Assembly (NCBI GenBank): GCA_017454915.1
Contig: JAFTCC010000059.1
Span: forward strand, 1-60,438
Direction of reading: 5' to 3'
From: Paludibacteraceae bacterium
GTDB taxonomy: Bacteria > Bacteroidota > Bacteroidia > Bacteroidales > Paludibacteraceae
Length of the DNA stretch: 60,438 bases
The position numbers and the translations under genes were made by a program. This document shows, one piece after another, positions 51,689 to 60,438 of the stretch; within the stretch, counting starts at the first letter, position 1; each line of letters starts with the position of its first letter. Below the pieces are notes generated by a model. The model did no database searches and was not told the DNA's origin. It saw only the letters and a list, made by a program, of their open reading frames with translations.

Positions 51689-54600
51689 TTATCTTACGAT
51701 TTTGAATGAGTATCTTTTTCCATTGTCAGCCCTCACGGTGAGGATGTACACCGCATGGTCTTCCGGCAGCTGCATTGTCAGACTTCCGGTAGAAAATTCG
51801 ATGTTATTAATGAGTTGTCCGGTGTTATTCCATAGTTGCGCTATGCCTTTGTTTTCACCCCACGTTATGTTGAGCGTGTTGCCTGTGCGGACGATTTGTG
51901 GCGCTTCGGTGTCATCCTCAAAGGTGTGCGCGTAGAACGGGCAGCTGAGCACCTCGTGTGTTTCGCCTTGGCGTGTCAGACCTACTTGATAATAGCCTTC
52001 GAGGTTAAGCAACTCGTAGGTTTTTGTCATGTTCAGATATGAGATGTTTTCGCCCTCTATGAGTTGTCCGTTAAGATACCACCTGAAAGAGCTGAACTTG
52101 AATCCGCCGTTGTATTTCTTGTTATACACAGCCAACACGTCGCCCCACTTTTGCGCCATCACTCCACTGCTGTAGTAAATAGATATTGGCAGTTCAATGC
52201 GCTTGTCATCGCAGAGTTTGTCATGCAGCACGATGGTGAAAATATAGTCGTTGTCGGGCACCACATTGCTTGCTATTGGCACTATGAACTCGTCTTGGTT
52301 GGCATCCGTTACGCTATGGTTTGCGAGGCCGGCTTTTCTTGCCCGCTCATCCCATAGTATATCATAGCCGGTTAGAATGCCGTTTTTGAGTGTGAACGGT
52401 ATCCTTAATTCTTGGTCGTCGGCGCAAATATGGTCAGGATAGTCACCTATCTCCACATCTACGCAGTCTGTTACGATAAACGTTTTAATGCTAACTGTCT
52501 GCGGTTGCGACACGCAACCGTGGCTGTTGTAAACCACGATTTCATATTCCCCGGGTTCTAAGTTGTCAAGGCTTCCGTTTCTCTCGCCGTTGATTGTGTA
52601 CCATCCGCCTGTCGGGATATTGTGTATAGTGATGCGTCCTTCTGGCGTGGCATCTGTTATGTCCTGTTTTTCAACGCTGAATGTTACTGGCGGCAGAACG
52701 GTGAGTTTCAGCGTTTCGCGAAATGTTTCGCAGCCTGTTGACTCGTCAGTTTCGACATAAGTGTATGTGTCTGACTTGTTGCACAGTTGTCCGTGAAAGT
52801 CAATAGATTCGCCACTGCATATTGTTTCAGTAAGCGTGCGTTCTTCATATTCGAGTTCGTCCACATGTAGCGTGTATAGCAGCGAGTCGCATCCGTACAT
52901 GTCTTGCAGCATCAGCGAATAGTCGCCAGCCTCGTGTACGTTGAAATGCTCGTCATGATATTCGCCACCTTTGCAGATAGTCGCGTTGAGTTTTGTTTCC
53001 TTAACACTTGGCCATGCTATGACTGCCGTGTCCATGATGTCGAAGTACTTTCCGTTGCAAGCAGTGAATTGTAGCCTTGCCGTCAGTGTGTCTGGCACTT
53101 CCGCTCTTGACACGTTAATGTCGTCCCCATATCCGAGTATCTTGTCGGTTACGCCAGCTCCGGCGTAGTATGACACGGTGTAAAGCGGTGTTGCGTATGG
53201 GCTGAAACGCCAAGCCTCTGGTTTGGCGCGGCTAACAGTCCACACATCTCCGTTGTTGCGCCCTGGCGCGGCAATGCCGTCAGTGCCGTCAGCATTCTGT
53301 ATGCCTATGATGCCGCGCCCCTCGTTCCAGTCGCTGCAACTGTTTGAGTATTGGCACGCCGCAGCGTTATATTCATTCTGGTAGTGTCTTTCTTTAACGT
53401 AAACATCAATGACGTTGGTGCCTTCATACAGCACAATGCTGAACGTTTCTTTCAGGTCATCGTGCCTGAATAGCGGCACGTCGTTCCACTCCACCATGAG
53501 CATACGGCATGGGGCCTTGCCAATCACGCCATAATATATTGTTCCGCCATATCTCGGGTCTATGTCTTCAAACACTCCGTAAATGGCGTTTAGCCAGTTG
53601 CATCCCTCGCCTCCGAGTTGGCTGCTTGCCGGCCAGTGCCTTTTTGCCGACAGGTCATATTCGGGGCTTGGTAGCGGCGGCAGTTCCTGGAGGTTCCAAC
53701 CGGCGAATTTTCCTGCCACGGAAGGATTGAACGACAATATGCCGTTTGAGCATATAACCACTTGGTTGTATGTTCCCTCGAAAAAGCAGAAGCCGAATGG
53801 CAGTTCCTGAATGGCGTCCCAGCGGTCGTCAACCTTGAGTTGCCTCATCACAGTGTAGTCGGGTTTTGGCGGATTATAGTCAATTTTGTCAACGCGGTAT
53901 CCTGCCGGATGTCCGCCGCCCGCCATTACAAATGGCGTTATATTGATGTTTTGCGTGTTGCAGCCTTCAACTTTTATCCGTGGCAGTTTTTCTCCCACGT
54001 TCTGTGCAGGCAGCGTTATTTCGGGACAGGCATCAGCAGGTATCACATCACCTTCGTTGACGCACTTGATGCCCGCCACTTCGCTGAAGATGCTCAATGA
54101 GCCGTCGCTGCATCGGCTTCTGACGCAGAATGTGTAAAGTCCGCTTTGCAGCATTTCGTATGGAATGACGACGCTGTTTGATGTCAGGCCCTCAATCCTC
54201 TCGGGTTGCGGCGATCCGTCGATGTAAAATGACACGTCGTAGGTGAACGATTCAGGAAGAGCGTCCCATCTGACCACAAATCCGCCAGCCACTTTGTCTT
54301 CTTCGACGGTGATGTTTTGTGGCACTGGTACTGTCGCGCATTCTGTGTCGTTACTGCGTGGGTTAAGTTGCACGTTGTCGATGCACGCGCCGGGGTTGAA
54401 GGTGTTGGTGCCGTTGTTGACCCAAAGGAACAGCAGGCAGTATGGTTGCTGTTGTTCTACCAGTGTTGTTGTGCGGTATTGTTCCCACATGGCGTTCTGG
54501 CTCAGTTGTGCGATTTCGTATTGCGCCCATGCGTTTGGAATGCCTGAGTTGGCGGTTGAGGTTATGGTTCCCACAATGTCGTATGGCATCCAGAACACTA

Positions 54601-54982
54601 ATAGTTTGTCAGCCTCCATATCTCCTAACGCTTTCCAGTTGAATGCAAGGTCGTACTCGCCTTGCGGCAAGTTATCGAAGCGTCGCAGCGCGATAGTCCG
54701 CTGGTTGTCTTCGCCGTAGTATTCAGCCTTCTCACTATTTCCGGCGTGAATATAAAGTCCGAAGAACCCTAACTTGCGGGCGCCGTTGCCTATGGTCCAG
54801 AATGTTCGCAGACTGCTGCGCTGGTTGTGGTTAAGTTCCCACAGAGCATTCTCAGCATTGTCCTCAAATCCGCAAAAATACGGAAAGTTTACGGTATATT
54901 GAGCCATGGCGCAGTTGGCAAACAGCGTCAGCAGTAGCAGTGCGGAAACAAGTTTAGGTCTAATTGCCTCAATCATTTTCAT
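51689..54982 (-). CDS. Large secreted protein with T9SS type-A sorting domain
   Basis: 1097 residues. The signal peptide ends near ANCAMAQ (about residue 28). The first 200 mature residues (FPYFCGFEDNAENALWEL, LAFNWKALGDMEADKLLVFWMP, ACIDNVQL) look like a carbohydrate-binding jelly-roll module. A fibronectin-III-like unit follows (PVPQNITVEEDKVAGGFVVRWDALPESF). Next is a beta-rich domain with GFCFFEGTYNQVVICSNGILSFNP, and two short ATICKGGEYHDEHF / ETICSGESIDFHGQ repeats of a type common in Bacteroidota T9SS cargo. The segment KWGDVLAVYNKKY...FRWYLNGQ resembles one in the 2414-residue protein. The end (VYILTVRADNGKRYSFKIVR) is a type-A sorting signal. Likely surface-displayed; substrate unknown. 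Confidence 0.85.
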   Translation of the reverse strand: MKMIEAIRPKLVSALLLLTLFANCAMAQYTVNFPYFCGFEDNAENALWELNHNQRSSLRTFWTIGNGARKLGFFGLYIHAGNSEKAEYYGEDNQRTIALRRFDNLPQGEYDLAFNWKALGDMEADKLLVFWMPYDIVGTITSTANSGIPNAWAQYEIAQLSQNAMWEQYRTTTLVEQQQPYCLLFLWVNNGTNTFNPGACIDNVQLNPRSNDTECATVPVPQNITVEEDKVAGGFVVRWDALPESFTYDVSFYIDGSPQPERIEGLTSNSVVIPYEMLQSGLYTFCVRSRCSDGSLSIFSEVAGIKCVNEGDVIPADACPEITLPAQNVGEKLPRIKVEGCNTQNINITPFVMAGGGHPAGYRVDKIDYNPPKPDYTVMRQLKVDDRWDAIQELPFGFCFFEGTYNQVVICSNGILSFNPSVAGKFAGWNLQELPPLPSPEYDLSAKRHWPASSQLGGEGCNWLNAIYGVFEDIDPRYGGTIYYGVIGKAPCRMLMVEWNDVPLFRHDDLKETFSIVLYEGTNVIDVYVKERHYQNEYNAAACQYSNSCSDWNEGRGIIGIQNADGTDGIAAPGRNNGDVWTVSRAKPEAWRFSPYATPLYTVSYYAGAGVTDKILGYGDDINVSRAEVPDTLTARLQFTACNGKYFDIMDTAVIAWPSVKETKLNATICKGGEYHDEHFNVHEAGDYSLMLQDMYGCDSLLYTLHVDELEYEERTLTETICSGESIDFHGQLCNKSDTYTYVETDESTGCETFRETLKLTVLPPVTFSVEKQDITDATPEGRITIHNIPTGGWYTINGERNGSLDNLEPGEYEIVVYNSHGCVSQPQTVSIKTFIVTDCVDVEIGDYPDHICADDQELRIPFTLKNGILTGYDILWDERARKAGLANHSVTDANQDEFIVPIASNVVPDNDYIFTIVLHDKLCDDKRIELPISIYYSSGVMAQKWGDVLAVYNKKYNGGFKFSSFRWYLNGQLIEGENISYLNMTKTYELLNLEGYYQVGLTRQGETHEVLSCPFYAHTFEDDTEAPQIVRTGNTLNITWGENKGIAQLWNNTGQLINNIEFSTGSLTMQLPEDHAVYILTVRADNGKRYSFKIVR

Positions 54983-55027
54983 ACCCCTATGCGCTTGGTT
55001 TCATAAATGCGCATAATAATCAGTTTG

Positions 55028-55059
55028 CAAAATTACCATTTTTTTTCCAAACTGTCAAA
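55028..55059 (-). promoter_or_regulatory. Promoter of the T9SS cargo/cytidylyltransferase operon
   Basis: On the minus strand, TTTG (plus CAAA 55056-55059), 20-bp spacer, TAATTTTG (plus 55028-55035). Leader about 40 nt to the ATG at 54982. Confidence 0.65.
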
Positions 55060-55156
55060 AATCGAAACGTTTTGACAGGTTATTTATTAAAATTTCAACA
55101 ATTTGGGGCTATTTTTTTACGTTTTTGTCACTTTTTAACAAATTTGTTAAAAATTT

Positions 55157-55188
55157 TTTGTGTCCTTGGAAAATAATGCTTACCTTTG
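55157..55188 (+). promoter_or_regulatory. Promoter of the activase/dehydratase operon
   Basis: TTTG (55157-55160), 20-bp spacer, TACCTTTG (55181-55188). The leader of about 80 nt contains an A/T hairpin TTTTTTAACA/TGTTAAAAAA at about 55200-55223, which could cause early termination or slow RNA polymerase. Confidence 0.65.
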
Positions 55189-55275
55189 CAGCGTTTTTGA
55201 TTTTTTAACATACTTGTTAAAAAATGGCGAAAGCCGGCATGAGTTTGTTAAAGTCGTTAATTTGGCTTAAAATCA

Positions 55276-57075
55276 ATGAAGTATTTAGGTATAGACATAG
55301 GCTCCACAACGCTGAAGTATGCTTTGCTTGACGAGCGAGGCGAAGTTTTGGCGACTGACTACCGCCGCCATAATGCTCACGTGAGCGGTACCGCGTCAGC
55401 GGCATTTGGCGAGTTGATTTCCAGTGTTGGTGACACAGATATCCGTGTTGTGATGACGGGTTCTGTAGGCATGGGTTATGCTGAGCGCTGGGGCTTCGAT
55501 TTTTCGCAGGAGGTCTTGGCGGAAGTAGAGTCGGTAAAGAAATTTTATCCGAGTGTAAAGACCTTTGTTGACATAGGCGGTGAGGATTCTAAGATGATAT
55601 TTTTGCCCGAGGGCAAGGTACCAGACATACGCATGAACGGGAGTTGCGCTGGCGGCACAGGCGCGTTTATTGACCAGACCGCTACCCTGTTAGGCATTGA
55701 GATTGGCGCATTCAACAAGTTGGCGGCTTCCGCCACAACCATTTATCCTATCGCGTCGCGCTGTGGTGTATTCTCAAAGACCGACATACAGAACCTTATA
55801 GCTCGAAAGGCGCGCAAAGCAGATATAGCAGCCAGTGTACTTACTGCTGTCGCGATGCAGGTTACCGCATCGTTGGCCCGCGGAATGGACATAGAGCCTG
55901 ACGTTTTGTTTTGCGGAGGTCCGTTTGCATTTATTCCAGAGTTAAAGAAGCATTGTGAGCGCGTGATGGAGTTAGACCCCGAGCGCAGTTTTATGCCAGA
56001 CCGCGCGCATCTTATGCCAGCCATAGGTTGTGCTCTGATAGCCAAAGGTGGCAATTCGCCGGCGACTACGCTGCGGAATTTGGTGGATGTGGTGTCTGAC
56101 CATCAGCGCAAAGAAGTGGTTTCAGACCTCAAGTGCATTTATGTAAGCAGTCTTAAGCCCTTGTTTGAGTCAGAAGACGAGCACCGTGCTTGGGCGGAGC
56201 AGAAAATGAGGTACCACGTCAAACGCGGCACTATTGACGACAGTCATCAAGCTGACTATTTTATGGGAGTTGACTCTGGTAGTACGACAACGAAAATTGT
56301 GTTGCTCAATTCGTCTGGCGAAATGGTTTATAGCGACTATCGCCGCAATGCCGGTGACAGTTTTCAGACGTTCCGCGACATGCTTGCAAGTATGCAGGAA
56401 AATGTGGATAATCCTGCGAACATAAATATCGCCCGCAGTTGTGCCACTGGCTATGGCGAAAGTCTTTTGCGCACGGCATTCAGCCTTGATGACGGCATAG
56501 TAGAGACCATGGCCCACTTTAGTGCCGCACGGCATATCGAACCCAACGTGTCGTTTGTGCTTGACATAGGAGGGCAGGACATGAAAGCCATATTTGCGGA
56601 TTACGGGTCAATCAAGCGCATAGAGATAAACGAGGCGTGCTCCAGTGGCTGTGGTTCATTCATCGAAACCTTTGCCACCACGTTGGGATATAAGGTTGAG
56701 GACTTTGCCATGATAAGTTGTCATGCCAAGCACCCTTATGATTTAGGCACACGCTGCACTGTGTTCATGAACTCTAAAGTCAAGCAGGCACTGCGCGAAG
56801 GGGCCAAGATAGAAGATATAGCGGCAGGCTTCAGTTATTCAGTCGTTAAGAATTGTCTGTATAAAGTCATGAAACTCAAGAATGTGGAAGATTTAGGCAA
56901 ACACATTGTCGTTCAGGGCGGCACGATGCGCAATCACAGCGTTGTTCGCGCACTTGAAATCATAAGCGGCGGTAATGTGAGCTTCACCGACATTCCCGAA
57001 CTCATGGGAGCGTACGGCTGCGCCCTGTATGCGATGAAAAAACATACGCAGCAAGCCCCGTCAAATAATTTTTAG
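55276..57075 (+). CDS. Acyl-CoA dehydratase activase (BadF/BadG/BcrA/BcrD type), tandem
   Basis: 599 residues containing two homologous ATPase halves of the acetate/sugar kinase/Hsc70/actin (ASKHA) fold. The first opens LGIDIGSTTLKYALL, the second MGVDSGSTTTKIVLL near residue 328. Each has a downstream glycine-rich segment (VDIGGEDSK; LDIGGQDMK) and a cysteine-containing cluster loop (NGSCAGGTGAF; NEACSSGCGSF). In this family the paired cysteines hold a [4Fe-4S] cluster between subunits, and ATP hydrolysis drives an electron into a dehydratase. The stop is 27 bp before the dehydratase partner, so the two act together. In many Bacteroidota the two parts are one polypeptide. Confidence 0.9.
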   Translation: MKYLGIDIGSTTLKYALLDERGEVLATDYRRHNAHVSGTASAAFGELISSVGDTDIRVVMTGSVGMGYAERWGFDFSQEVLAEVESVKKFYPSVKTFVDIGGEDSKMIFLPEGKVPDIRMNGSCAGGTGAFIDQTATLLGIEIGAFNKLAASATTIYPIASRCGVFSKTDIQNLIARKARKADIAASVLTAVAMQVTASLARGMDIEPDVLFCGGPFAFIPELKKHCERVMELDPERSFMPDRAHLMPAIGCALIAKGGNSPATTLRNLVDVVSDHQRKEVVSDLKCIYVSSLKPLFESEDEHRAWAEQKMRYHVKRGTIDDSHQADYFMGVDSGSTTTKIVLLNSSGEMVYSDYRRNAGDSFQTFRDMLASMQENVDNPANINIARSCATGYGESLLRTAFSLDDGIVETMAHFSAARHIEPNVSFVLDIGGQDMKAIFADYGSIKRIEINEACSSGCGSFIETFATTLGYKVEDFAMISCHAKHPYDLGTRCTVFMNSKVKQALREGAKIEDIAAGFSYSVVKNCLYKVMKLKNVEDLGKHIVVQGGTMRNHSVVRALEIISGGNVSFTDIPELMGAYGCALYAMKKHTQQAPSNNF

Positions 57076-57102
57076 TCAAATAACAATTAAAAACTAACAA
57101 AC

Positions 57103-59640
57103 GTGTCTAACCTGACAGAATTAACCTCCGCCAAGAACTACGAGTCGAGTTTTGAGACGTGCTCGGGTTGCACCAACCGTTGCGAGATAAGGAAATTTGT
57201 GTTTGACAACGGCAACACTTATTATAGTGGCAACAACTGCGAGAAGGTTTACAGCAACAGCGGCTCTGCGGTCCGCAAAGGAGTGAACATGTTTGCCGAA
57301 AAGTATCGTCGGCTGTTCAGCGCAGACCGCATTAAGCACATAGACCTTCATCATCCATTGTTGACCATAGGTTTACCCCGCGGGCTTGGGATGTACGAGA
57401 ATTTTCCGTTTTGGCAGGTTCTGCTTGCCAACTGCAACATCAAGCCCGTGTTGTCCTCTCCGTCAAGCAATGCCCTGTATCAAAAAGGTTTGCGTAGCAT
57501 AATGGCAGATAATATATGCTTTCCCGCCAAGCTGATGCACGGGCATATTGTTAACCTGATAGAGCATAAGGTTGACCGCATACTCTATCCTTATGTTGTT
57601 TATGAGCGCAAGGAAGACGCCGGCAGCGGCAATTCATATAATTGTCCTGTGGTGTCGGGTTACAGCGATGTGCTGCGTAGTTCTATGGAGCCCGAAAAGC
57701 GGTTTGGGATACCCCTTGACAATCCTGCGGTGAGCTTTAACGATGCCGAACTGCTTCGTGATGCGTGTGTGGACTATCTAAAGCAGTTTGGAGTACACAA
57801 AAATGTTGTCCTCCGTGCTTTGGGCGAGGCTCAGAAGGCGCAGAATGAATATCTGGAATGGCTTGAGAGCCGCTCGCTGGAAGTTTTGGAAAGCGCCAAG
57901 TCGGAAAACCGCATGGTTATTATGCTTGCCGCCCGTCCCTATCACATAGACCCTCTGATACATCACAAGATAGCCGATGCGATATCTGACATGGGCATTG
58001 ACCTGATAACGGAAAATGCAGCCTCTCATGCAGGCAGCGATGTGTATAAAGACATCAATGCCATCAGCCAGTGGGCATACCCTAACAGGATATTCAAGGC
58101 TGCCCATTTCTGCGCCAAGTCTTCGTATCCTAACTTGCATTATGTTGAGTTGACAAGTTTCGGCTGCGGTCCTGATGCGTTCATCCTTGACGAGGTTGAC
58201 AACATACTCAGCCGCGAGGGCAAAAATCTGACTTTGCTCAAGATAGACGACGTGAATAATATAGGCTCGCTGCGTCTGCGCATACGCTCACTGGTAGAGA
58301 GTGTGAGCCGGGAAGATGGCATTCAGCGTCAGGATGCAGCAGGACATGCTGGAAAGTCAAGAGGTAGTCGTGGCACCAAAATCTTTACGCGTGAAGACCG
58401 CCGCCGCACTATAATAGCCCCTTATTTTGCCGAGGGTTATTCAGAGTTTTTGCCATCCCTGTTTAAGGCTGTGGGCTATGACCTTGTGTGTCTTCCTCAA
58501 GGCACTCAAAGCGATGCTGAGACAGGTTTGAAATATGCAAATAACGAAATCTGCTATCCAGCCACAATAGTCATTGGCAGTATCATGAACGCCCTCAATA
58601 GCGGCAAGTATGACCTTCAGAACACAGCTGTTATCATCACCCAGACAGGCGGTCAGTGCCGTGCCAGCAATTACTATTCATTGATAAAGAATGCCATGGT
58701 GAGCGGCGGCTTCGAGCATGTCCCGCTCCTGTCGCTGGCCTTGGGCAGTGGCGTTAATGCCACTCAACCCGGTTTCACCATTGACTGGAAACGTATAGCC
58801 CGCACCCTTATCCATTCCATTATTTTTGCCGATTGCCTCAATAAACTCTTTTTTGCTAGTGCTCCACGCGAGACTGAGAAAGGAGCCGCCCGCAGACTTC
58901 GGCAGCACTATCTTGACAGTGCGCAGCCCCTCGTTGAACGGCGCGACATAAAAGGACTTAAGGCATTGATGAAGCAGGCGGTTAGCGACTTTGCATCAAT
59001 AGCGCAAAACCGGCAGGTTCCGCAAATAGGTCTGGTGGGTGAAATATATGTCAAGTACAACTCGTTTAGCCACAAGAACGTAGTCAACTGGCTTGTTGAC
59101 GAGGGAGTGGAGGTTGTGCCTCCTGCAATTTACGGCTACTTTATGACAACATTTGTCGTAAAACATATCAACCGCGAGATGCACGTCAAGCGTGAGAGCG
59201 TGCCTCTGTGGGTTACCGATTTGATACACCGCTACATACGCCATGTGGTGCGTTCATACGAGGACATTTGTAAAGATTTTCAGTATTTCCGCCCGTTCTC
59301 TCACATATTTCAGGATGCCGAACGTGCCGGCAAAATCGTAAACCTCGCCGGTGACTTTGGTGAGGGCTGGGGCATACCGGCAGAGATAAGCCATCTTGCG
59401 GCAGACGGCGTTGACAATGTTATAAGCCTTCAACCCTTTGGTTGCATAGCTAATCATATCATATCGAAAGGGATAGAAAAACGCATTAAACGTCTTTATC
59501 CCAATCTCAACCTGCTGTTCCTTGACTTTGACAGCAGCACGTCTGAAGCCAATGTTTACAATAGGCTCCATTTTATGGTTCAGAATGCCAAGGATGAAAT
59601 GTCACGTAATACAATAATTAGGCAACAACCTGTTGCATAA
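57103..59640 (+). CDS. 2-hydroxyacyl-CoA dehydratase-type (HgdB/DUF2229) partner protein
   Basis: 845 residues, starting at GTG 57103 (SNLTELTSAKNYESSF). The N-terminal CSGCTNRCEIRKF and GNNCEKVY are cysteine clusters, followed by a DUF2229-type domain (GLPRGLGMYENFPFWQVLLANC, MADNICFPAKLMHGHIV). The second half holds further cluster cysteines (NEICYPATIVIGS, TQTGGQCRASNYYSLIK) and an HgdB-like end with DFGEGWGIPAEISHLA and LQPFGCIANHII. Works with the activase above on a CoA-thioester or similar radical dehydration or reduction; substrate unknown. Because the activase is separate here, the fused version seen in relatives may have split. tetR follows 31 bp later. Confidence 0.85.
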   Translation: MSNLTELTSAKNYESSFETCSGCTNRCEIRKFVFDNGNTYYSGNNCEKVYSNSGSAVRKGVNMFAEKYRRLFSADRIKHIDLHHPLLTIGLPRGLGMYENFPFWQVLLANCNIKPVLSSPSSNALYQKGLRSIMADNICFPAKLMHGHIVNLIEHKVDRILYPYVVYERKEDAGSGNSYNCPVVSGYSDVLRSSMEPEKRFGIPLDNPAVSFNDAELLRDACVDYLKQFGVHKNVVLRALGEAQKAQNEYLEWLESRSLEVLESAKSENRMVIMLAARPYHIDPLIHHKIADAISDMGIDLITENAASHAGSDVYKDINAISQWAYPNRIFKAAHFCAKSSYPNLHYVELTSFGCGPDAFILDEVDNILSREGKNLTLLKIDDVNNIGSLRLRIRSLVESVSREDGIQRQDAAGHAGKSRGSRGTKIFTREDRRRTIIAPYFAEGYSEFLPSLFKAVGYDLVCLPQGTQSDAETGLKYANNEICYPATIVIGSIMNALNSGKYDLQNTAVIITQTGGQCRASNYYSLIKNAMVSGGFEHVPLLSLALGSGVNATQPGFTIDWKRIARTLIHSIIFADCLNKLFFASAPRETEKGAARRLRQHYLDSAQPLVERRDIKGLKALMKQAVSDFASIAQNRQVPQIGLVGEIYVKYNSFSHKNVVNWLVDEGVEVVPPAIYGYFMTTFVVKHINREMHVKRESVPLWVTDLIHRYIRHVVRSYEDICKDFQYFRPFSHIFQDAERAGKIVNLAGDFGEGWGIPAEISHLAADGVDNVISLQPFGCIANHIISKGIEKRIKRLYPNLNLLFLDFDSSTSEANVYNRLHFMVQNAKDEMSRNTIIRQQPVA

Positions 59641-59670
59641 CGCCGCAAACAAGAAAATAATTCATATAAA

Positions 59671-60291
59671 ATGAAAAACAGTATACGCCGCCAGAAATTG
59701 CTTCATGCCGCCGAGCGTCTGTTCCTTTGCCGAGGTTTTGCATCAGTGTCAACAACGGATATCGCCCGCGAAGCAGGTTGCAATCACGCATTGATACATT
59801 ACTACTTTGGCAATAAAGAGGATTTGTTCAGAGAAGTTTTTCTTGAAAAAATTCGTCAGATACTGACCACGCTGATGAATTATCTTGAGATAGAACGCCC
59901 CATTTTTGAGCAGACAGACAAGTTTATAGACGCTTATTTCGACTTGCTGACAGCCAATCCCAACCTACCTTTTTTTATCATCAACGAGCTTACACTTAAT
60001 GCAGAACGGCGCAGGTATTTGCGAGTGAATTTCGTGGACAAGCCCATCACCCGCGAGGTGTATCAGCGTGTGGATATGATGATTAAAAAAGAGATAGAGC
60101 AAGGAAATATCCGTCCCATCGAGCCCAAGGATTTGTTGCTTGACATAGCCGGAGTAACTGTTTTTAGTTTTATTGCTGTGCCTGCTTACCGTGATTTTAT
60201 AACAGATGACGCAGATAGCTTAAACCTTTTTCTTGCTGACCGTCGTCAAGAGGCTAAACTGCTCATCCGCCGTGGTCTTTTGCCACTCTGA
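59671..60291 (+). CDS. TetR-family transcriptional regulator
   Basis: 206 residues. The N-terminal helix-turn-helix is typical: RQKLLHAAERLFLCRGFASVS, then TTDIAREAGCNHALIHYYFGNKEDLFREVF (about residues 20-50). The C-terminal helical ligand domain includes NLPFFIINELTLNAERR and VTVFSFIAVPAY. It begins 31 bp after the dehydratase stop, in the same direction, so it probably controls the operon it belongs to. No operator palindrome was identified with confidence at 55160-55275. Ligand unknown. Confidence 0.92.
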   Translation: MKNSIRRQKLLHAAERLFLCRGFASVSTTDIAREAGCNHALIHYYFGNKEDLFREVFLEKIRQILTTLMNYLEIERPIFEQTDKFIDAYFDLLTANPNLPFFIINELTLNAERRRYLRVNFVDKPITREVYQRVDMMIKKEIEQGNIRPIEPKDLLLDIAGVTVFSFIAVPAYRDFITDDADSLNLFLADRRQEAKLLIRRGLLPL

Positions 60292-60318
60292 TTTAGACTG
60301 AATTAAAACTAAAATTGC

Positions 60319-60326
60319 TATCTTTG
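60319..60326 (+). promoter_or_regulatory. -7 promoter box beyond the TetR gene
   Basis: TATCTTTG, 28 bp after the tetR stop. Would start a transcript near 60332 that meets a hairpin at 60371, so a short RNA or an attenuated leader for a gene beyond the window. Confidence 0.4.
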
Positions 60327-60364
60327 CACATGTTACTAAGGTTTTATGGTAAAAACAAAGGTAA

Positions 60365-60405
60365 CAAAAAAGGCTGAAACCCAAGAGAGGGCTTCAGCCT
60401 AATTT
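60365..60405. terminator. Bidirectional hairpin terminator at window end
   Basis: AGGCTGAAACCC (60371-60382) pairs with GGGCTTCAGCCT (60389-60400) in 11 of 12 positions with a 6-nt loop. On the plus strand it is followed by AATTTTAT. On the minus strand it runs directly into TTTTTTG, so it terminates better for a leftward gene beyond the window. Confidence 0.6.
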
Positions 60406-60438
60406 TATAGCGAGAAAAAAAGTTTTACCGGACAGCAA

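Noticed and set aside
55375..55386. GCTCACGTGAGC, a CACGTG-centred palindrome that could be a second parS.
   Set aside because: The positions outside CACGTG do not fit GTTnCACGTGnAAC, and it lies in coding sequence of the activase gene.

Overview
The window comes from a Bacteroidales-type bacterium (phylum Bacteroidota). Five things in the sequence point there. Intergenic regions repeatedly carry the Bacteroidota promoter pattern TTTG-N19-21-TAnnTTTG, and no Shine-Dalgarno-like starts stand out. Two large secreted proteins end in type-A sorting domains of the type IX secretion system (T9SS). There is an ExbB/ExbD energiser with duplicated ExbD, a Kdo (inner-core LPS) biosynthesis operon, and a 46-bp CRISPR repeat of the kind seen with type II-C systems in this phylum. 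The species cannot be named from the sequence alone. The array is cut off at the left edge, so this is probably a contig end.

Layout: 1-532 is the end of a CRISPR array with 30-bp spacers and no cas gene in view. 533-722 is a structured leader-like stretch. 723-2412 holds decayed, frameshifted mobile-element protein genes. 2648-7817 is a rightward housekeeping block (mnmG, apt, uvrC, an S4-domain gene, tsaE) with a perfect parS-like palindrome just after mnmG. Then come nadA (leftward), a secreted pectate lyase, rubrerythrin, an HD phosphohydrolase and a large DPE2-like 4-alpha-glucanotransferase. 15217-24123 is a surface pair: an OmpA-family barrel protein and a 2414-residue repetitive T9SS cargo. 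24499-34007 contains priA, pnuC, a secreted protein, the Kdo operon (a KdsA-KdsC fusion followed by KdsD), aroB with a long self-complementary leader, and an Xaa-Pro aminopeptidase.

34008-36403 looks foreign: a beheaded OmpA domain, a secreted protein and a lipoprotein with an amber third codon, using few ATA isoleucine codons. A partial copy of a tRNA 3' end and an intact tRNA-Ser(GGA) follow. 36924-42193 is a leftward group (membrane protein, TatD, CysS, a flippase-like protein, GtrA). 42439-46853 is rightward (rsmA, corA, then exbB, a small membrane protein, exbD, exbD). Then come an outer-membrane barrel protein, sufB without sufCD, a HIT protein, and a DUF3127 protein with an SSB-like tail. 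After these are a leftward pair (T9SS cargo followed by a cytidylyltransferase) and a rightward operon of an acyl-CoA-dehydratase activase, its dehydratase partner and a TetR regulator.

The observations most worth a second look are: promoters embedded in every CRISPR repeat; a predicted 16-bp leader helix that sequesters the aroB start codon; the parS-like site; the KdsA-KdsC fusion; the Ig-like super-repeat surface protein; and the tRNA-linked islet. No wholly new defence or mobile system could be shown. All calls come from reading the sequence without database searches.
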